Of a stretch of 64,000 nucleotides of DNA, positions 9,824-18,691 are shown one piece after another; the first letter of the stretch is position 1; each line of letters opens with the position of its first letter. The DNA is from Ovoidimarina sp050299695 (GTDB lineage Bacteria; Pseudomonadota; Alphaproteobacteria; Rhodobacterales; Rhodobacteraceae). Location: positions 6,100-70,099 of the forward strand of contig JBNKWI010000007.1 of assembly GCA_050299695.1 (NCBI GenBank), read 5' to 3'. A program made the position numbers and the translations under genes. Below the pieces are notes generated by a model. The model did no database searches. It saw only the letters and a list, made by a program, of their open reading frames with translations, and was not told the DNA's origin.

Positions 9824-10258
9824 TCAGTGGCCGGCGACGGCGAGATCGCGCAGCACGTGCGCCTCGAGTTCCATCTCGGCGATCCGGTGCTTCACCACGT
9901 CGCCGATGGAGACCATGCCTGCCAGGACGCCCCCGTCGACCACGGGCAGATGGCGGATCCGGTTCTCCGTCATGCGGCGCGCTATGAGGGTGAGGCTGTC
10001 GCCCGGTGCGCAGGTGATCACGCCCGGCGACATGATTGCCTCGACGGCCACTCCCGGCGCATCCGCACCGTGCTCGGCCAGGCAGGCCACCACGTCGCGT
10101 TCCGAGACGATCCCGTTCACCGACTTGCCGTCCAAGCTGACGACGAAAGCGCCGACCCGCGCCGCCCGAAGCCGGTGGACAAGTGTGCCCACGTTTTCGG
10201 TCGGGCGCACGGTCATCACCTTGTCGCCCTTGAGTTTCAGTACGTCACTGACCTTCAT
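9824..10258 (-). CDS. CBS-pair domain protein
   Basis: A 144-residue soluble protein made of one tandem CBS pair. The first repeat begins MKVSDVLKLKGDKVMTVRP; the second carries AIMSPGVITCAPGDSLTLIARRM and ends RIRHLPVVDGGVLAGMVSIGDVVKHRI, the textbook CBS ending. Such pairs bind adenosine ligands and regulate partner proteins. The start at 10258 follows a strong AAGGAGG. It lies 80 bp upstream of the thiolase gene on the same strand and may be co-transcribed with the PHA genes; its target is unknown. Confidence 0.88.
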   Translation of the reverse strand: MKVSDVLKLKGDKVMTVRPTENVGTLVHRLRAARVGAFVVSLDGKSVNGIVSERDVVACLAEHGADAPGVAVEAIMSPGVITCAPGDSLTLIARRMTENRIRHLPVVDGGVLAGMVSIGDVVKHRIAEMELEAHVLRDLAVAGH

Positions 10259-10491
10259 GTCTGGCCTCCTTGCCAACGCGCGCACAGGCGCACGCGGCGG
10301 AAGCCGGCGGACGACCCGCCGCACCCCTTCAGCGTAGCAGAAGGCCGGAGGGGCGAAAAGCGGAACACGCTGGCGGACCCCCGCGCGTTTCTGACGCGGG
10401 GGCGCTTCACCCCGGGCGCGGATCGCGTATGAGTGGGCACGCGAGTCGGACCTGTCCGACTCGGCCCCGTAGAGCGATGCCGGTGCCGACG

Positions 10492-11775
10492 ATGACAGTT
10501 TCTCCAGACCAGAGCTCGGATCTCCTGCTGCAGCGGATGATGACGTTGCATCCGAAGATCATCGACCTGACCCTCGACCGGGTTTGGCGGCTGCTCGCGG
10601 CACTGGACCATCCCGAGAGGCGGCTCCCTCCGGTGATCCATGTTGCAGGCACCAACGGCAAGGGCTCGACGCTGGCAATGCTCAGAGCGGGGATCGAAGG
10701 CGCGGGACAGACGGCGCATGTCTACACCTCGCCGCATCTGGTGCGGTTCCACGAGCGGGTGCGGCTGGCTGGCTCGCTGATTTCCGAGGCGGCCCTGGCC
10801 GAAGTGCTCGACGAAAGCCTCGCGGCGAACGGCGCCGACCCGATCACCTATTTCGAGATCACTACCGTTGCGGCGCTCCTCGCCTTTACACGGGTGCCGG
10901 CGGACTGGACGCTCCTGGAAACCGGTCTCGGCGGCCGGCTCGACGCGACCAATGTGGTCGAGGTGCCGGCGATGACGGCGATCACGCCCATAAATCTCGA
11001 CCACCAGCAATATCTGGGCGAGACGCTGGCGGAGATCGCCCTCGAAAAGGCCGGGATCATGAAGCCGGGCGTGCTCTGCGTGGTCGGCCAGCAATTGCCC
11101 GAGGCGCTCGAGGCGCTCGAGGATCATGCCGAGCGGGTGAAGGCGCCGCTCCATGTCCATGGCCGCGACTGGCTGGTCTGGGAGGAGCGCGGTCGGATGG
11201 TGTTCCAGGACCAGACCGGGCTCCTCGACCTGCCGCTTCCGGTCCTGCGCGGCGAGCACCAGATCGGCAATGCCGGACTGGCGCTGGCGGTGCTGAGGAA
11301 GCTGGGCTTCGGAGAGGCGGCCTGCGAGGCGGCCGCGACCCGTGCCGAGTGGCCGGCGCGGATGCAGCGCCTTGCCGAGGGGCGGCTTGCCGCGCTCGCC
11401 GGCGGTGCCGAGCTTTGGCTCGACGGCGGGCACAACCCGGCGGCGGGCCGCGCGCTGGCCTCGGCCATGGCCGATCTGCCGCAGAAAACGCTACACCTTG
11501 TCTGCGGCATGCTGAAAACCAAGGACGTGGGGGGGTTCATGACCCCGCTGGCCGGGATTGCCCGGACACTCCATGCGGTCGCAATTCCCGGCGAAAGCGC
11601 GACGCTGACGGCCGAGGAGACGGCCGCGGCCGCCCGCGCGGCGGGGCTCGAAGCCCGGGTGTCGGGCGGCGTAGCCGAGGCAATCGAGGCGATCGCCGCC
11701 GAGGCGCCCGGGGCGCGAATTCTGATCTGCGGGTCGCTCTACCTCGCGGGCCATGTCCTGCGCGAGAACGGCTGA
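10492..11775 (+). CDS. folC: Bifunctional folylpolyglutamate synthase / dihydrofolate synthase
   Basis: An ATP-dependent ligase that adds glutamate to dihydropteroate and to folates. It is 427 residues from the start chosen here. The Mur-ligase-type P-loop GTNGKGS is at 53-59, followed by TSPHLVRFHERVRL, ITYFEITTVAALLAF and ETGLGGRLDATNVV, all FolC signatures; DGGHNPAAGRALA begins the C-terminal domain. The start at 10492 (MTVSPDQ) is preferred because alphaproteobacterial FolC usually begins shortly before RMMTLHPKIIDLTLDRV. An ATG at 10477 is the alternative; neither has a strong ribosome-binding site. Confidence 0.94.
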   Translation: MTVSPDQSSDLLLQRMMTLHPKIIDLTLDRVWRLLAALDHPERRLPPVIHVAGTNGKGSTLAMLRAGIEGAGQTAHVYTSPHLVRFHERVRLAGSLISEAALAEVLDESLAANGADPITYFEITTVAALLAFTRVPADWTLLETGLGGRLDATNVVEVPAMTAITPINLDHQQYLGETLAEIALEKAGIMKPGVLCVVGQQLPEALEALEDHAERVKAPLHVHGRDWLVWEERGRMVFQDQTGLLDLPLPVLRGEHQIGNAGLALAVLRKLGFGEAACEAAATRAEWPARMQRLAEGRLAALAGGAELWLDGGHNPAAGRALASAMADLPQKTLHLVCGMLKTKDVGGFMTPLAGIARTLHAVAIPGESATLTAEETAAAARAAGLEARVSGGVAEAIEAIAAEAPGARILICGSLYLAGHVLRENG

Positions 11776-11784
11776 TCCAGCGGC

Positions 11785-11939
11785 GCGCGCCTGCGGCGCG
11801 CACGCGATGAGTTGCGCCCGCCTCCGGCGGGCGCGTGTCAGGGGGCTGAGCCCCCTCGTGCCCGTACCGGGCGCTCACCCCCGGGGAGAGCCCGAACGCC
11901 TGGTCCGGAGGCCCCCCGCCCGAAGGGTGCGGGCCGGAC
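11785..11939. repeat. Cluster of short GC-rich palindromes between folC and zapE
   Basis: The gap between the convergent folC and zapE genes is packed with perfect inverted repeats: 11785-11791 with 11795-11801 (7 bp, loop TGC); 11814-11822 with 11826-11834 (9 bp, loop TCC); 11840-11847 with 11849-11856 (8 bp around one G, core AGGGGGCTGAGCCCCCT); 11860-11864 with 11868-11872 (5 bp, loop TAC); 11903-11908 with 11934-11939 (6 bp, long loop). The position between two gene ends suits a bidirectional terminator, but the number of units suggests a family of dispersed palindromic elements, such as are frequent in Rhodobacterales intergenic regions. Confidence 0.7.
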
Positions 11940-11966
11940 GGAACGCGCCCAAGGCGCGCCACCGGA

Positions 11967-13052
11967 TCAGTCTTCCGCGCCCCAACCATTGCTCTGCATC
12001 TCGCGGAGACGGCTGGCCGTACGTTCGAACTCGAAGCTGCCGTCGCCCTCGAGGTAGAGCCGTTCGGGGATGTCGGCCGCCGACATGATCAGCCGCACCT
12101 TCGCTTCATAGAGCGCGTCGATCAGCGTCACGAAGCGCTTCGCCTCGTTGTAGTTCTCGCTCGAAAGGAGCGGCACGTCCTCGAGGATCAGCACCCGGAC
12201 CGCCTCGGCGATGGCAAGGTAGTCCGCCGGCCCCAGGGGCCGCGCGCAAAGTTCCCAGAACGACGCGCGGCCGACACCGTTGCGGTATTGCGTCACCTCG
12301 ACCGTCCGGCCCTTCACGGTCAGGACCAGCGGCCGGTGCCGCCGCCCGCCGGTCAGCGCGTTCCAAATCTCCGAGATCGTCTGCCGCGCCTCCGCATCCG
12401 CGGGCTGGAAATAGACTTGCGTGCCCCCCAGCCGGTTCTGCCGGTAGTCGGTGGGCGAGGAAAGTTGGTGAACCTTCAGGTGCTTCTCCAGAAGTCCGAT
12501 GAACGGCACGAAAAGCTGTCGGTTCAGTCCGTCCTTGTAGAGATCCTGCGGCACACGGTTCGACGTGGTCACCACCGTGACCCCTGCCGCGAACAGCTTC
12601 TCGAAAAGCCGCCCCACGATCATCGCGTCGGCGATGTCGGTGATCTGCATCTCGTCGAACGACAGGAGCCGCAGCCGGTCGGAAATCTCCTTCGCCACAG
12701 GCAGGATCGCGTCGTCGACCCCGGTCTTGCGCGCCTCGTGCAGCCCGGCCTGCACCTCCTGCATGAAGCGGTGAAAATGCACACGCCGCTTGCCTTCGAT
12801 ATTCACATGGGCGTGGAACAGGTCCATCAGCATCGACTTGCCGCGCCCCACGCCGCCCCAGATGTAGAGGCCGCGGACCGGCTCTGCAGGTTTGGCGAAA
12901 AGCCCGCGCAGGCCAGTCTGGCGCGCGGGCTGCGCTTCAAGCGCGGCGCGGATCTGTTCCAGTTCCGGAAGCACGGCCTGCTGTGCCGGATCGGCCGTCA
13001 GCCGCTCTTCGCCCGCCAGGCGGGTGTAGATCTCCATGAGGGTCTCGCTCAT
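11967..13052 (-). CDS. zapE: AFG1/ZapE family AAA ATPase
   Basis: A 361-residue P-loop ATPase related to yeast AFG1 and Escherichia coli ZapE, a division-associated ATPase that acts on the Z-ring; mitochondrial relatives act in protein quality control. The Walker A GGVGRGKS is at 66-73 within GLYIWGGVGRGKSMLMDLFH, followed by VHFHRFMQEVQAGLHE and the Walker B LLSFDEMQITDIADAM. The C-terminal part carries PLLSSENYNEAKRFVTLIDALYE, typical for the family. The start at 13052 has AAGGAAGG upstream. It converges with folC across the palindrome cluster. Confidence 0.93.
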   Translation of the reverse strand: MSETLMEIYTRLAGEERLTADPAQQAVLPELEQIRAALEAQPARQTGLRGLFAKPAEPVRGLYIWGGVGRGKSMLMDLFHAHVNIEGKRRVHFHRFMQEVQAGLHEARKTGVDDAILPVAKEISDRLRLLSFDEMQITDIADAMIVGRLFEKLFAAGVTVVTTSNRVPQDLYKDGLNRQLFVPFIGLLEKHLKVHQLSSPTDYRQNRLGGTQVYFQPADAEARQTISEIWNALTGGRRHRPLVLTVKGRTVEVTQYRNGVGRASFWELCARPLGPADYLAIAEAVRVLILEDVPLLSSENYNEAKRFVTLIDALYEAKVRLIMSAADIPERLYLEGDGSFEFERTASRLREMQSNGWGAED

Positions 13053-13537
13053 GAGCCTTCCTTACGCGCGGTGGCCCTGCGCCGAAAGGCCTGCGCGGAA
13101 GGAAATGGCGTGGCTCATCCGTTCCTGATGCCCTCATCGAAACCGCGAGATGGATGACGAGGCGAGCACACGGGCGACCCTTTGAAGCGTTGCTCTTTCG
13201 GGCTCCGCACGCTCGGCCGGCTGCGGCTTCCCTTCGTAGGCGCGAAAATGGCTGAGCGGCCGCATTCGGCCCGACTCCGCCGATCCATGATCCCGTCGCA
13301 CACCTGTCTTTTCGCCTTTACTCGCCTGCCGCGAGCTGCCTAGAAATTGGCGTGAGACGTGGGGGCCGGCCATTTCGCCGGACGCAAGGAAAGTGTCCGC
13401 TTTGTGGTCAGAAATTTGTTCGCCGGCTCGTAGTAGCGCCCATCCTGCATGAGGTTGAGGTTTCGGACTGACGGTGCGCCGGAAGGGTGTCGCGCCATGG
13501 TCACTGCTGGGTTGGCCCCAGATTGGGAGTATCACGC
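13053..13537. other. Intergenic region without a recognisable gene
   Basis: This 485-bp gap separates the divergent zapE and galE genes. It must hold both promoters, but I see no convincing -35/-10 pair. Base composition falls somewhat around 13380-13430. Short open frames exist on both strands but have Arg/Ser-rich, out-of-frame-like composition. Confidence 0.5.
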
Positions 13538-14551
13538 ATGACGAAGACGGTTCTGGTGACAGGTGGCGCGGGCTATATCGGTGCGCAGACCTGCAAGGCG
13601 CTCGCCAAGGCCGGGTTTACCCCCGTCGTCTACGACAACCTGTCGACCGGCAATATCTGGGCCGTGAAGTGGGGGCCCTTCGAACACGGCGACATCTGCG
13701 ATGGCGCGCGGGTCCGTGCGGTGTTCGACAAGTGGCAGCCGGTCGGTGTGATCCATTTCGCGGCACTGGCGCTTGTCGGCGAATCCATGAGCGAGCCGTC
13801 GATCTACTACCGCACCAATGTGGGCGGGCTGGTCGAGGTGCTCGATGCGTTCCGGTCGATTGGCGGCAAGGCCTTCGTCTTTTCGTCGAGCTGCGCGGTC
13901 TATGGCGCCCCGGAGCAGATGCCGATCGACGAGGCGACGCCGATGAACCCGATCAATCCCTACGGCGCTTCCAAGGCGATGGGTGAGCGGGTCCTGGCCG
14001 ACTATCACCAGGCCGTCGGGCTGCGCTATGCAGCCCTGCGCTACTTCAACGCTGCTGGCGCCGACCCGGAAGCTGGGCTCGGCGAGGCCCGGGTGATCGA
14101 GACGCATCTGATGCCGCTCGCTGTCGACGCCATGCTCGGGCGCGGCGGTACGCTCAAGCGGATGGGCGACGATTTCCCGACCCGTGACGGAACGGCCGTG
14201 CGCGACTACGTCCATGTGATGGACCTGGCCGACGCCCATGTGAAGGCGCTCCGCTCGCTGCTCGCGGGTGGCGACTCGCTCATCATGAATCTCGGGACCG
14301 GGCACGGCGCCTCGGTCAGCGAGGTGATCGAGGCGGTCTCGCGCATCGGTGGGGCGGAAACACCGGTCGAGCAGGCCCCGAGGCGCCCCGGCGATCCGCC
14401 CGAGCTCGTCGCGGATTCAGCCTCGGCCCGCGCCTTCCTGGGCCCCGACGCACTCAAACGCTCCGTCCTCGACGAGATCGTCGCCAGCACTATCGCCTGG
14501 CGTACAAGCGACGGCTACGCGCGGTGGCTGGCATCGCAGGCGGTCGAATAG
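13538..14551 (+). CDS. galE: UDP-glucose 4-epimerase
   Basis: Interconverts UDP-glucose and UDP-galactose. This is a 337-residue extended short-chain dehydrogenase. The NAD-binding motif GGAGYIG is at 9-15; the catalytic Tyr142 and Lys146 are in NPYGASK, with Ser118 in the preceding SSSCAVYG. GDDFPTRDGTAVRDYVHVMDLA is a GalE hallmark region. The start at 13538 (MTKTVLVTGG) follows GGGAG at a suitable distance. It sits immediately upstream of a membrane glycosylation cassette and probably supplies an activated sugar for it. Confidence 0.95.
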   Translation: MTKTVLVTGGAGYIGAQTCKALAKAGFTPVVYDNLSTGNIWAVKWGPFEHGDICDGARVRAVFDKWQPVGVIHFAALALVGESMSEPSIYYRTNVGGLVEVLDAFRSIGGKAFVFSSSCAVYGAPEQMPIDEATPMNPINPYGASKAMGERVLADYHQAVGLRYAALRYFNAAGADPEAGLGEARVIETHLMPLAVDAMLGRGGTLKRMGDDFPTRDGTAVRDYVHVMDLADAHVKALRSLLAGGDSLIMNLGTGHGASVSEVIEAVSRIGGAETPVEQAPRRPGDPPELVADSASARAFLGPDALKRSVLDEIVASTIAWRTSDGYARWLASQAVE

Positions 14552-14700
14552 TCGGATCTATAGCGCCCCGGAGCCCAGGAGCAATTGTCCCTGGTCGAGG
14601 TTGAAAGATCGGCCACACCGTCGAATTCTCCGCGCGACAGATCCAATGCTGGCGGCAAAACGAAGATGGGTCCCCAAGTCGCGCCAATCTTCGGCGCCAA

Positions 14701-15291
14701 TTGACATTTCCTCCGGTTCGCAGCGAATTTGCATCATTCCGACCTACTGGCGGGGCGCCTCCAAACCTCTCGACCGTGGGCAAGCGGTTTGATCGAGGCT
14801 ACGGATTGCGCCAGATTTCCAAAAGCCAGAAGGAAAGACCGCGCCTGGTTCAGGCGCTCTCGGCAGCTGCAGGCGCTGACGGGATCCGCCTGGTGGCCCT
14901 GGCAATCCAGTTCGTGCAGTTCGCGCTGATCGGCGCGGCCGGGTTCGTGGTGGATGTCGTTGTGCTGGAGACCATGCTCCATCTGGTCGGATTGGATCTC
15001 TATTCCGGTCGGGTCATATCCTACCTCGCGGCGGCAACCTTCACGTGGGGCGGCAACCGCGCACTCACCTTCCGAAAGACGAAAACCGAACGCCGCCGCT
15101 CTGAATGGCTCCGCTTCCTTTTTGCGAACATGCCCGGTGGTGTGGTAAACTACGGCGTCTATACCATTCTCGTGTCCCGGATCGCTCTCTTCGGCAATCA
15201 ACCGGCATTCGCCGTCGCGATCGGATCGCTCGCGGGCCTTTTGTTCAATTTCGTGGGGTCACGAAATGTTGTGTTCACCAATCGCGACTAG
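14701..15291 (+). CDS. GtrA family membrane protein
   Basis: A GtrA-type protein with four predicted membrane helices: VQFALIGAAGFVVDVVVLETML, a second around YLAAATFTWGGNRALTF, a third around MPGGVVNYGVYTILVS and a last ending LFNFVGSRNVVF. The family is proposed to flip polyprenyl-linked sugars or to assist GT2 enzymes such as GtrB. The start is uncertain: the frame opens with TTG at 14701 and no in-frame ATG precedes the first helix, so GTG codons at 14776 or 14893 are alternatives; the core would then be nearer the usual 120-150 residues. Its 3' end overlaps the next gene by 26 bp. Confidence 0.8.
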   Translation: MTFPPVRSEFASFRPTGGAPPNLSTVGKRFDRGYGLRQISKSQKERPRLVQALSAAAGADGIRLVALAIQFVQFALIGAAGFVVDVVVLETMLHLVGLDLYSGRVISYLAAATFTWGGNRALTFRKTKTERRRSEWLRFLFANMPGGVVNYGVYTILVSRIALFGNQPAFAVAIGSLAGLLFNFVGSRNVVFTNRD

Positions 15292-16711
15292 TCGCGAGCG
15301 TTTCCCCGCAATCGAACCCGCGGGGCGTCTCACCGGCCACCTGGAGCGTCGCTTCTTCTGGGTCGTGCTTGTCCTGCTCGGAGCCTTCACCCTCGAAAAG
15401 CTTCCCGTGCTGTTAGGGTCCTGGCAAACCCTGTCAGGGGCCGAAACGGAGTGGGTGGCCACAGCATTGGCCGCGGGGCACGGCTACAGCTTCGACGGGA
15501 CACATCACTGGCTGTTCGACCCGAGCCGGCCGGATCAGTTCTACCCGACAGCCTGGACCGACCCGCTCTACACCTTCCTCTATGCCGGACTGATCCTGAT
15601 CTTCGGAGACCACAGCCGGCTGGCGGCGAGCCTGCTGTCGCTGGGCTTCGTCCTCGCCACGGCGACGTTGGTGGCGGGGGGCGGCAAGCGGCTCGCCGGG
15701 CCCTGGGCCGGCCTGGTCGCCCTCCTTGCCCTCCTGTTCGCCGTGCGCAACCACGCCTTCGAGATTGTCGCCGCGCCCATGGGAGCACTGTGGGCCGCGC
15801 TCCTTCTGTTCACTCTCGTCGGCAATATCCGCCACATGGACTTGTGGAGGTCTGTGTGCCTGGGCGCGATCCTCGGGCTCTCCATCCTGACGACCTCGAG
15901 CTTCATGATCTTCCTGCCGCTGATCGCGGTGCTGATCGTCTTCATGGGCCCCGCGCGGGGGGCGGCCGTTCGACACGCCGCAACAGTGGCCCTGACGGCG
16001 ATCCTGCTCGTCTCACCCTGGACAATCCGGAACTACGCGGTTTTCGACACGGTCGTTCCGGTGCGTACCGGTCTCGGCCAGATCGCCCAGGCGGGAACAG
16101 TGGCGCTCGTCCAGACCTATTCTCCCGAAACCGCCGGCGCGCGCGTTCCGGCGCCCTGGAGGTCCGCAGGCCCCGCCGAGGCCGTCAGGCGCTCCAGCGT
16201 GGTCCGCGACGACCGGATCGCGCTCCTCTCCTGGCAACGCGAGGAGATGAAGGCGACGTTTCCAGGCGGCGCGACCCTGAACGAGGCGCAGAAGGACAAG
16301 CTGCTTCTCGAGAACGCCAAGCGGTTCGCGATCGCCCATCCCATCCTGACGATACACCTCGCGGCCCTCAAGGAGATGCGCTTCGTCCTCTTGTCTGGCC
16401 GCGGCATGGCTGTATTGACGATATTTGCGGGCCTGGTCTGCACGGCGCTGGCCTTCCGACAACGGCTCCTCATCGTGCCGCTCGCGCTGGCGGCAGCCTA
16501 TGTCGCGCCCTTCGCCATCATCGTTCCGTATTTTTACCGGTATCGGTATCCGATAGAACCGGCCATCGCCGTGCTTGCGGGCGTTGCCGTGGCTCATGTG
16601 GCGCAAGCTGTTCTCGGGCGGGTAGTGCCGGGCCAGTGGAGGCCCGGAGGGGGCCGAGGGGCCCGGCGCGCGCATGCTGCGGAGCCGGGCGAGTCGGCGT
16701 TGCGCAAGTAG
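15266..16711 (+). CDS. Polytopic membrane glycosyltransferase-like protein (GT39/ArnT superfamily type)
   Basis: A 481-residue protein with about ten hydrophobic helices. The first long loop after helix 1 contains Glu and Asp residues (LSGAETEWVATALAAGHGYSF), the region where GT-C enzymes such as ArnT and PMT carry their catalytic acids, and ILLVSPWTIRNYAVF is typical of this superfamily. It would transfer a sugar from a polyprenyl-phosphate donor on the periplasmic side. The gene overlaps gtrA by 26 bp and ends 18 bp before the GT2 start. The acceptor is unknown. Confidence 0.72.
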   Translation: MLCSPIATSRERFPAIEPAGRLTGHLERRFFWVVLVLLGAFTLEKLPVLLGSWQTLSGAETEWVATALAAGHGYSFDGTHHWLFDPSRPDQFYPTAWTDPLYTFLYAGLILIFGDHSRLAASLLSLGFVLATATLVAGGGKRLAGPWAGLVALLALLFAVRNHAFEIVAAPMGALWAALLLFTLVGNIRHMDLWRSVCLGAILGLSILTTSSFMIFLPLIAVLIVFMGPARGAAVRHAATVALTAILLVSPWTIRNYAVFDTVVPVRTGLGQIAQAGTVALVQTYSPETAGARVPAPWRSAGPAEAVRRSSVVRDDRIALLSWQREEMKATFPGGATLNEAQKDKLLLENAKRFAIAHPILTIHLAALKEMRFVLLSGRGMAVLTIFAGLVCTALAFRQRLLIVPLALAAAYVAPFAIIVPYFYRYRYPIEPAIAVLAGVAVAHVAQAVLGRVVPGQWRPGGGRGARRAHAAEPGESALRK

Positions 16712-16729
16712 GTGGGGGAGGGTTACCAA

Positions 16730-17863
16730 ATGCAGAAATTGGTTACAGACATGGCCGCCGACGAGGATCAGACGAACGATCCGGAGACCGGGCGACGCAA
16801 CAAGGTCGAGGTGGCGGTCATCGTGCCGTGCTACAACGAGGCCCAGTCGATTGCGACGGTGGTCCGCGATTTCCATGTGCATCTGCCCGGCGCGCGCGTC
16901 TATGTCTACGACAACAACTCCACGGACCGGACGACGGAGGTGGCCAAGGCAGCCGGGGCGCTTGTCCGCTTCGAGCCGATCAAGGGCAAGGGCAACGTCG
17001 TCCGGCGGATGTTCGCGGATGTCGAGGCGGATGTATACGTCCTGGTCGACGGGGACGGAACCTACGACGCCGCCGTCGCGGCGAGAGCGGTCCAGGAATT
17101 GATGTCGCGCTCGCTCGACATGGTCAACATAGCGCGCACGACCGATATGGGCCCGAGCTACAGGCCCGGCCACAGGTTCGGAAACCGCGCGCTGACCGGG
17201 ATGGTCGGCCTGATCTTCGGCCGCCAGTTCAACGACATGCTCTCCGGCTACAAGGTGTTTTCCCGCCGCTTCGTGAAATCGTTCCCGGCCCTGGCCCAGG
17301 GCTTCGAGATCGAGACGGAACTCACGATCCATGCCGTGGAATGCCGCATGCCGGTGACCGAGATCGAAGGCCCCTACGGCGTGCGCCCGGAAGGGTCCAC
17401 GAGCAAGCTCCGGACGGTTCGGGACGGCGCGGCGATCTTCTCGACGATCCTTGTCCTCCTGCGCACGGAGCGGCCGCTCTTCTTCTTCTCCAGCATCGCG
17501 CTCGCGCTCGCGTCGACCTCCCTCGCGCTCGCCTGGCCGCTTTTCCTGACCTATCTCAAGACGGGCCTGGTCCCAAGGATGCCGACGGCGTTCCTCTGCG
17601 CCGACTTGATGGTCCTGGCCTTTCTCAGCCTCACCTGTGCCCTGATCCTCGATACGGTGACGCGGGGACGGCGCGAAATGCGGCGCCTCTACTACCTGTC
17701 TCTGCCCGGGCCGGCCGCGGCGGCGGCGTCGCGTCCGGTCACGCGACCGACGGAACCGTCTCGACGGTCCGCCCGGAGCCTGCCCCGGAACCCGACCCTC
17801 AGGCGGACCGTCTCGACCGCAAGAAAAGCCGGGCCAGCCTCGCCCAAGCCGCCGAATTCCTGA
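16730..17863 (+). CDS. GT2 family glycosyltransferase, polyprenyl-phosphate type
   Basis: A 377-residue enzyme of the dolichol-phosphate-mannose synthase/GtrB kind, which loads a sugar from a nucleotide onto polyprenyl phosphate. The GT-A domain starts VAVIVPCYNEAQSIATVV; the metal-binding acidic motif is VDGDG at 106-110, and the acceptor region includes FNDMLSGYKVFSRRFVKSFP. Two membrane helices (around LFFFSSIALALASTSLALAW and FLCADLMVLAFLSLTCALIL) anchor the C-terminal part, followed by a basic Pro/Arg/Ser-rich tail. The start at 16730 follows GGGGGAGGG. Together with GtrA and the GT-C protein it forms a donor-loading, flipping and transfer cassette. Confidence 0.9.
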   Translation: MQKLVTDMAADEDQTNDPETGRRNKVEVAVIVPCYNEAQSIATVVRDFHVHLPGARVYVYDNNSTDRTTEVAKAAGALVRFEPIKGKGNVVRRMFADVEADVYVLVDGDGTYDAAVAARAVQELMSRSLDMVNIARTTDMGPSYRPGHRFGNRALTGMVGLIFGRQFNDMLSGYKVFSRRFVKSFPALAQGFEIETELTIHAVECRMPVTEIEGPYGVRPEGSTSKLRTVRDGAAIFSTILVLLRTERPLFFFSSIALALASTSLALAWPLFLTYLKTGLVPRMPTAFLCADLMVLAFLSLTCALILDTVTRGRREMRRLYYLSLPGPAAAAASRPVTRPTEPSRRSARSLPRNPTLRRTVSTARKAGPASPKPPNS

Positions 17864-17928
17864 TCTGCGGGAGACGCCTGACGTCCGCACGATCGGTGGC
17901 GCACGCGCCTTCATGGAAAGGCGCAGGT

Positions 17929-18690
17929 TCAGAAATGCGGCACCGTGGCGCGCCGAATCCCGAACGGGCGATAGTGTCCCAGGATTGTCGTCACCCCCGG
18001 CGGCACACGCCAGACCGCCGGCGCCGGCGGCGCAATGCGTTCGGCGAAAAGGTAGAGCCCAACCAGCAGCATCGCCGGGACGTGCGCCGACTGCACCGTG
18101 ACCGGCACCAGCATCCAGGGCCAGCAGGCGCCGATGCAGGCCGCGCCGACCCGCAGGCCGGACCGGGCACTGTCGGTCAGGATCCCCGGTCCGAAGGCCG
18201 GGACGGGGCCGGCACGGTGGCACAGGTTGCGCGCCCGCCCCGCCCAGGGCGAGGCGCCGTAGACCAGCGCGCCTGCAAGACTTGCCGGAAGGTCGAGTGC
18301 GTTCCCGAGGACGGAGCCAGCAGCAAGGGCCAGAGGCACCAGCGCCATCGCGGCAACCACCCAGGACGACCAATAGGCCGCGAGAAATGCCGCCACGGCG
18401 ACAGGCGCCCGCTCTTTCCGGCTCGACCACCAGATCTGGGCGACCTGCACCGACACCAGCGGCGTCATCATCGCCACCACCATCATCGCCCAGTCGGCAA
18501 GGAGCGGCCCGAGGCCCCAGGCCCAGGGCAGCGCCAACACCTCCCCGGGACCGATCTGGCCGCAAATTGCCGAGACCTGGCCGCCAAACGGCGTCAGCGC
18601 GAGGCCCAGATAGGCTGTGGCGCCGAATCCCAGCAGACAGGGCAGGGGCCCCGTCCAGATCTGCGCCCGGAAGGCGGCGAGCCGCCGCAC
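17929..18690 (-). CDS. DUF2182 family metal-related membrane protein
   Basis: A 253-residue polytopic protein. PLLADWAMMVVAMMTPL, with its clustered Met and Trp, is the DUF2182 signature, and about six helices follow. The family is described as a predicted metal-binding integral membrane protein; its biochemical role is not established. The start is taken as the GTG at 18690, one base after the tyrosinase stop (18692) and preceded by GGGGGATAGG, because the open frame upstream runs through the tyrosinase coding region in another frame. Tight coupling to a copper enzyme suggests a role in copper supply, which is inference. Confidence 0.75.
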   Translation of the reverse strand: MRRLAAFRAQIWTGPLPCLLGFGATAYLGLALTPFGGQVSAICGQIGPGEVLALPWAWGLGPLLADWAMMVVAMMTPLVSVQVAQIWWSSRKERAPVAVAAFLAAYWSSWVVAAMALVPLALAAGSVLGNALDLPASLAGALVYGASPWAGRARNLCHRAGPVPAFGPGILTDSARSGLRVGAACIGACWPWMLVPVTVQSAHVPAMLLVGLYLFAERIAPPAPAVWRVPPGVTTILGHYRPFGIRRATVPHF

Positions 18691-18691
18691 C

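Noticed and set aside
13134..13535. A 133-codon minus-strand frame between zapE and galE
   Set aside because: No domain, an Arg/Ser-rich translation, and it occupies the divergent promoter region.
14701..14706. TTGACA resembling a sigma-70 -35 box before gtrA
   Set aside because: No convincing -10 box follows at 16-18 bp, and the hexamer may lie inside the coding frame.
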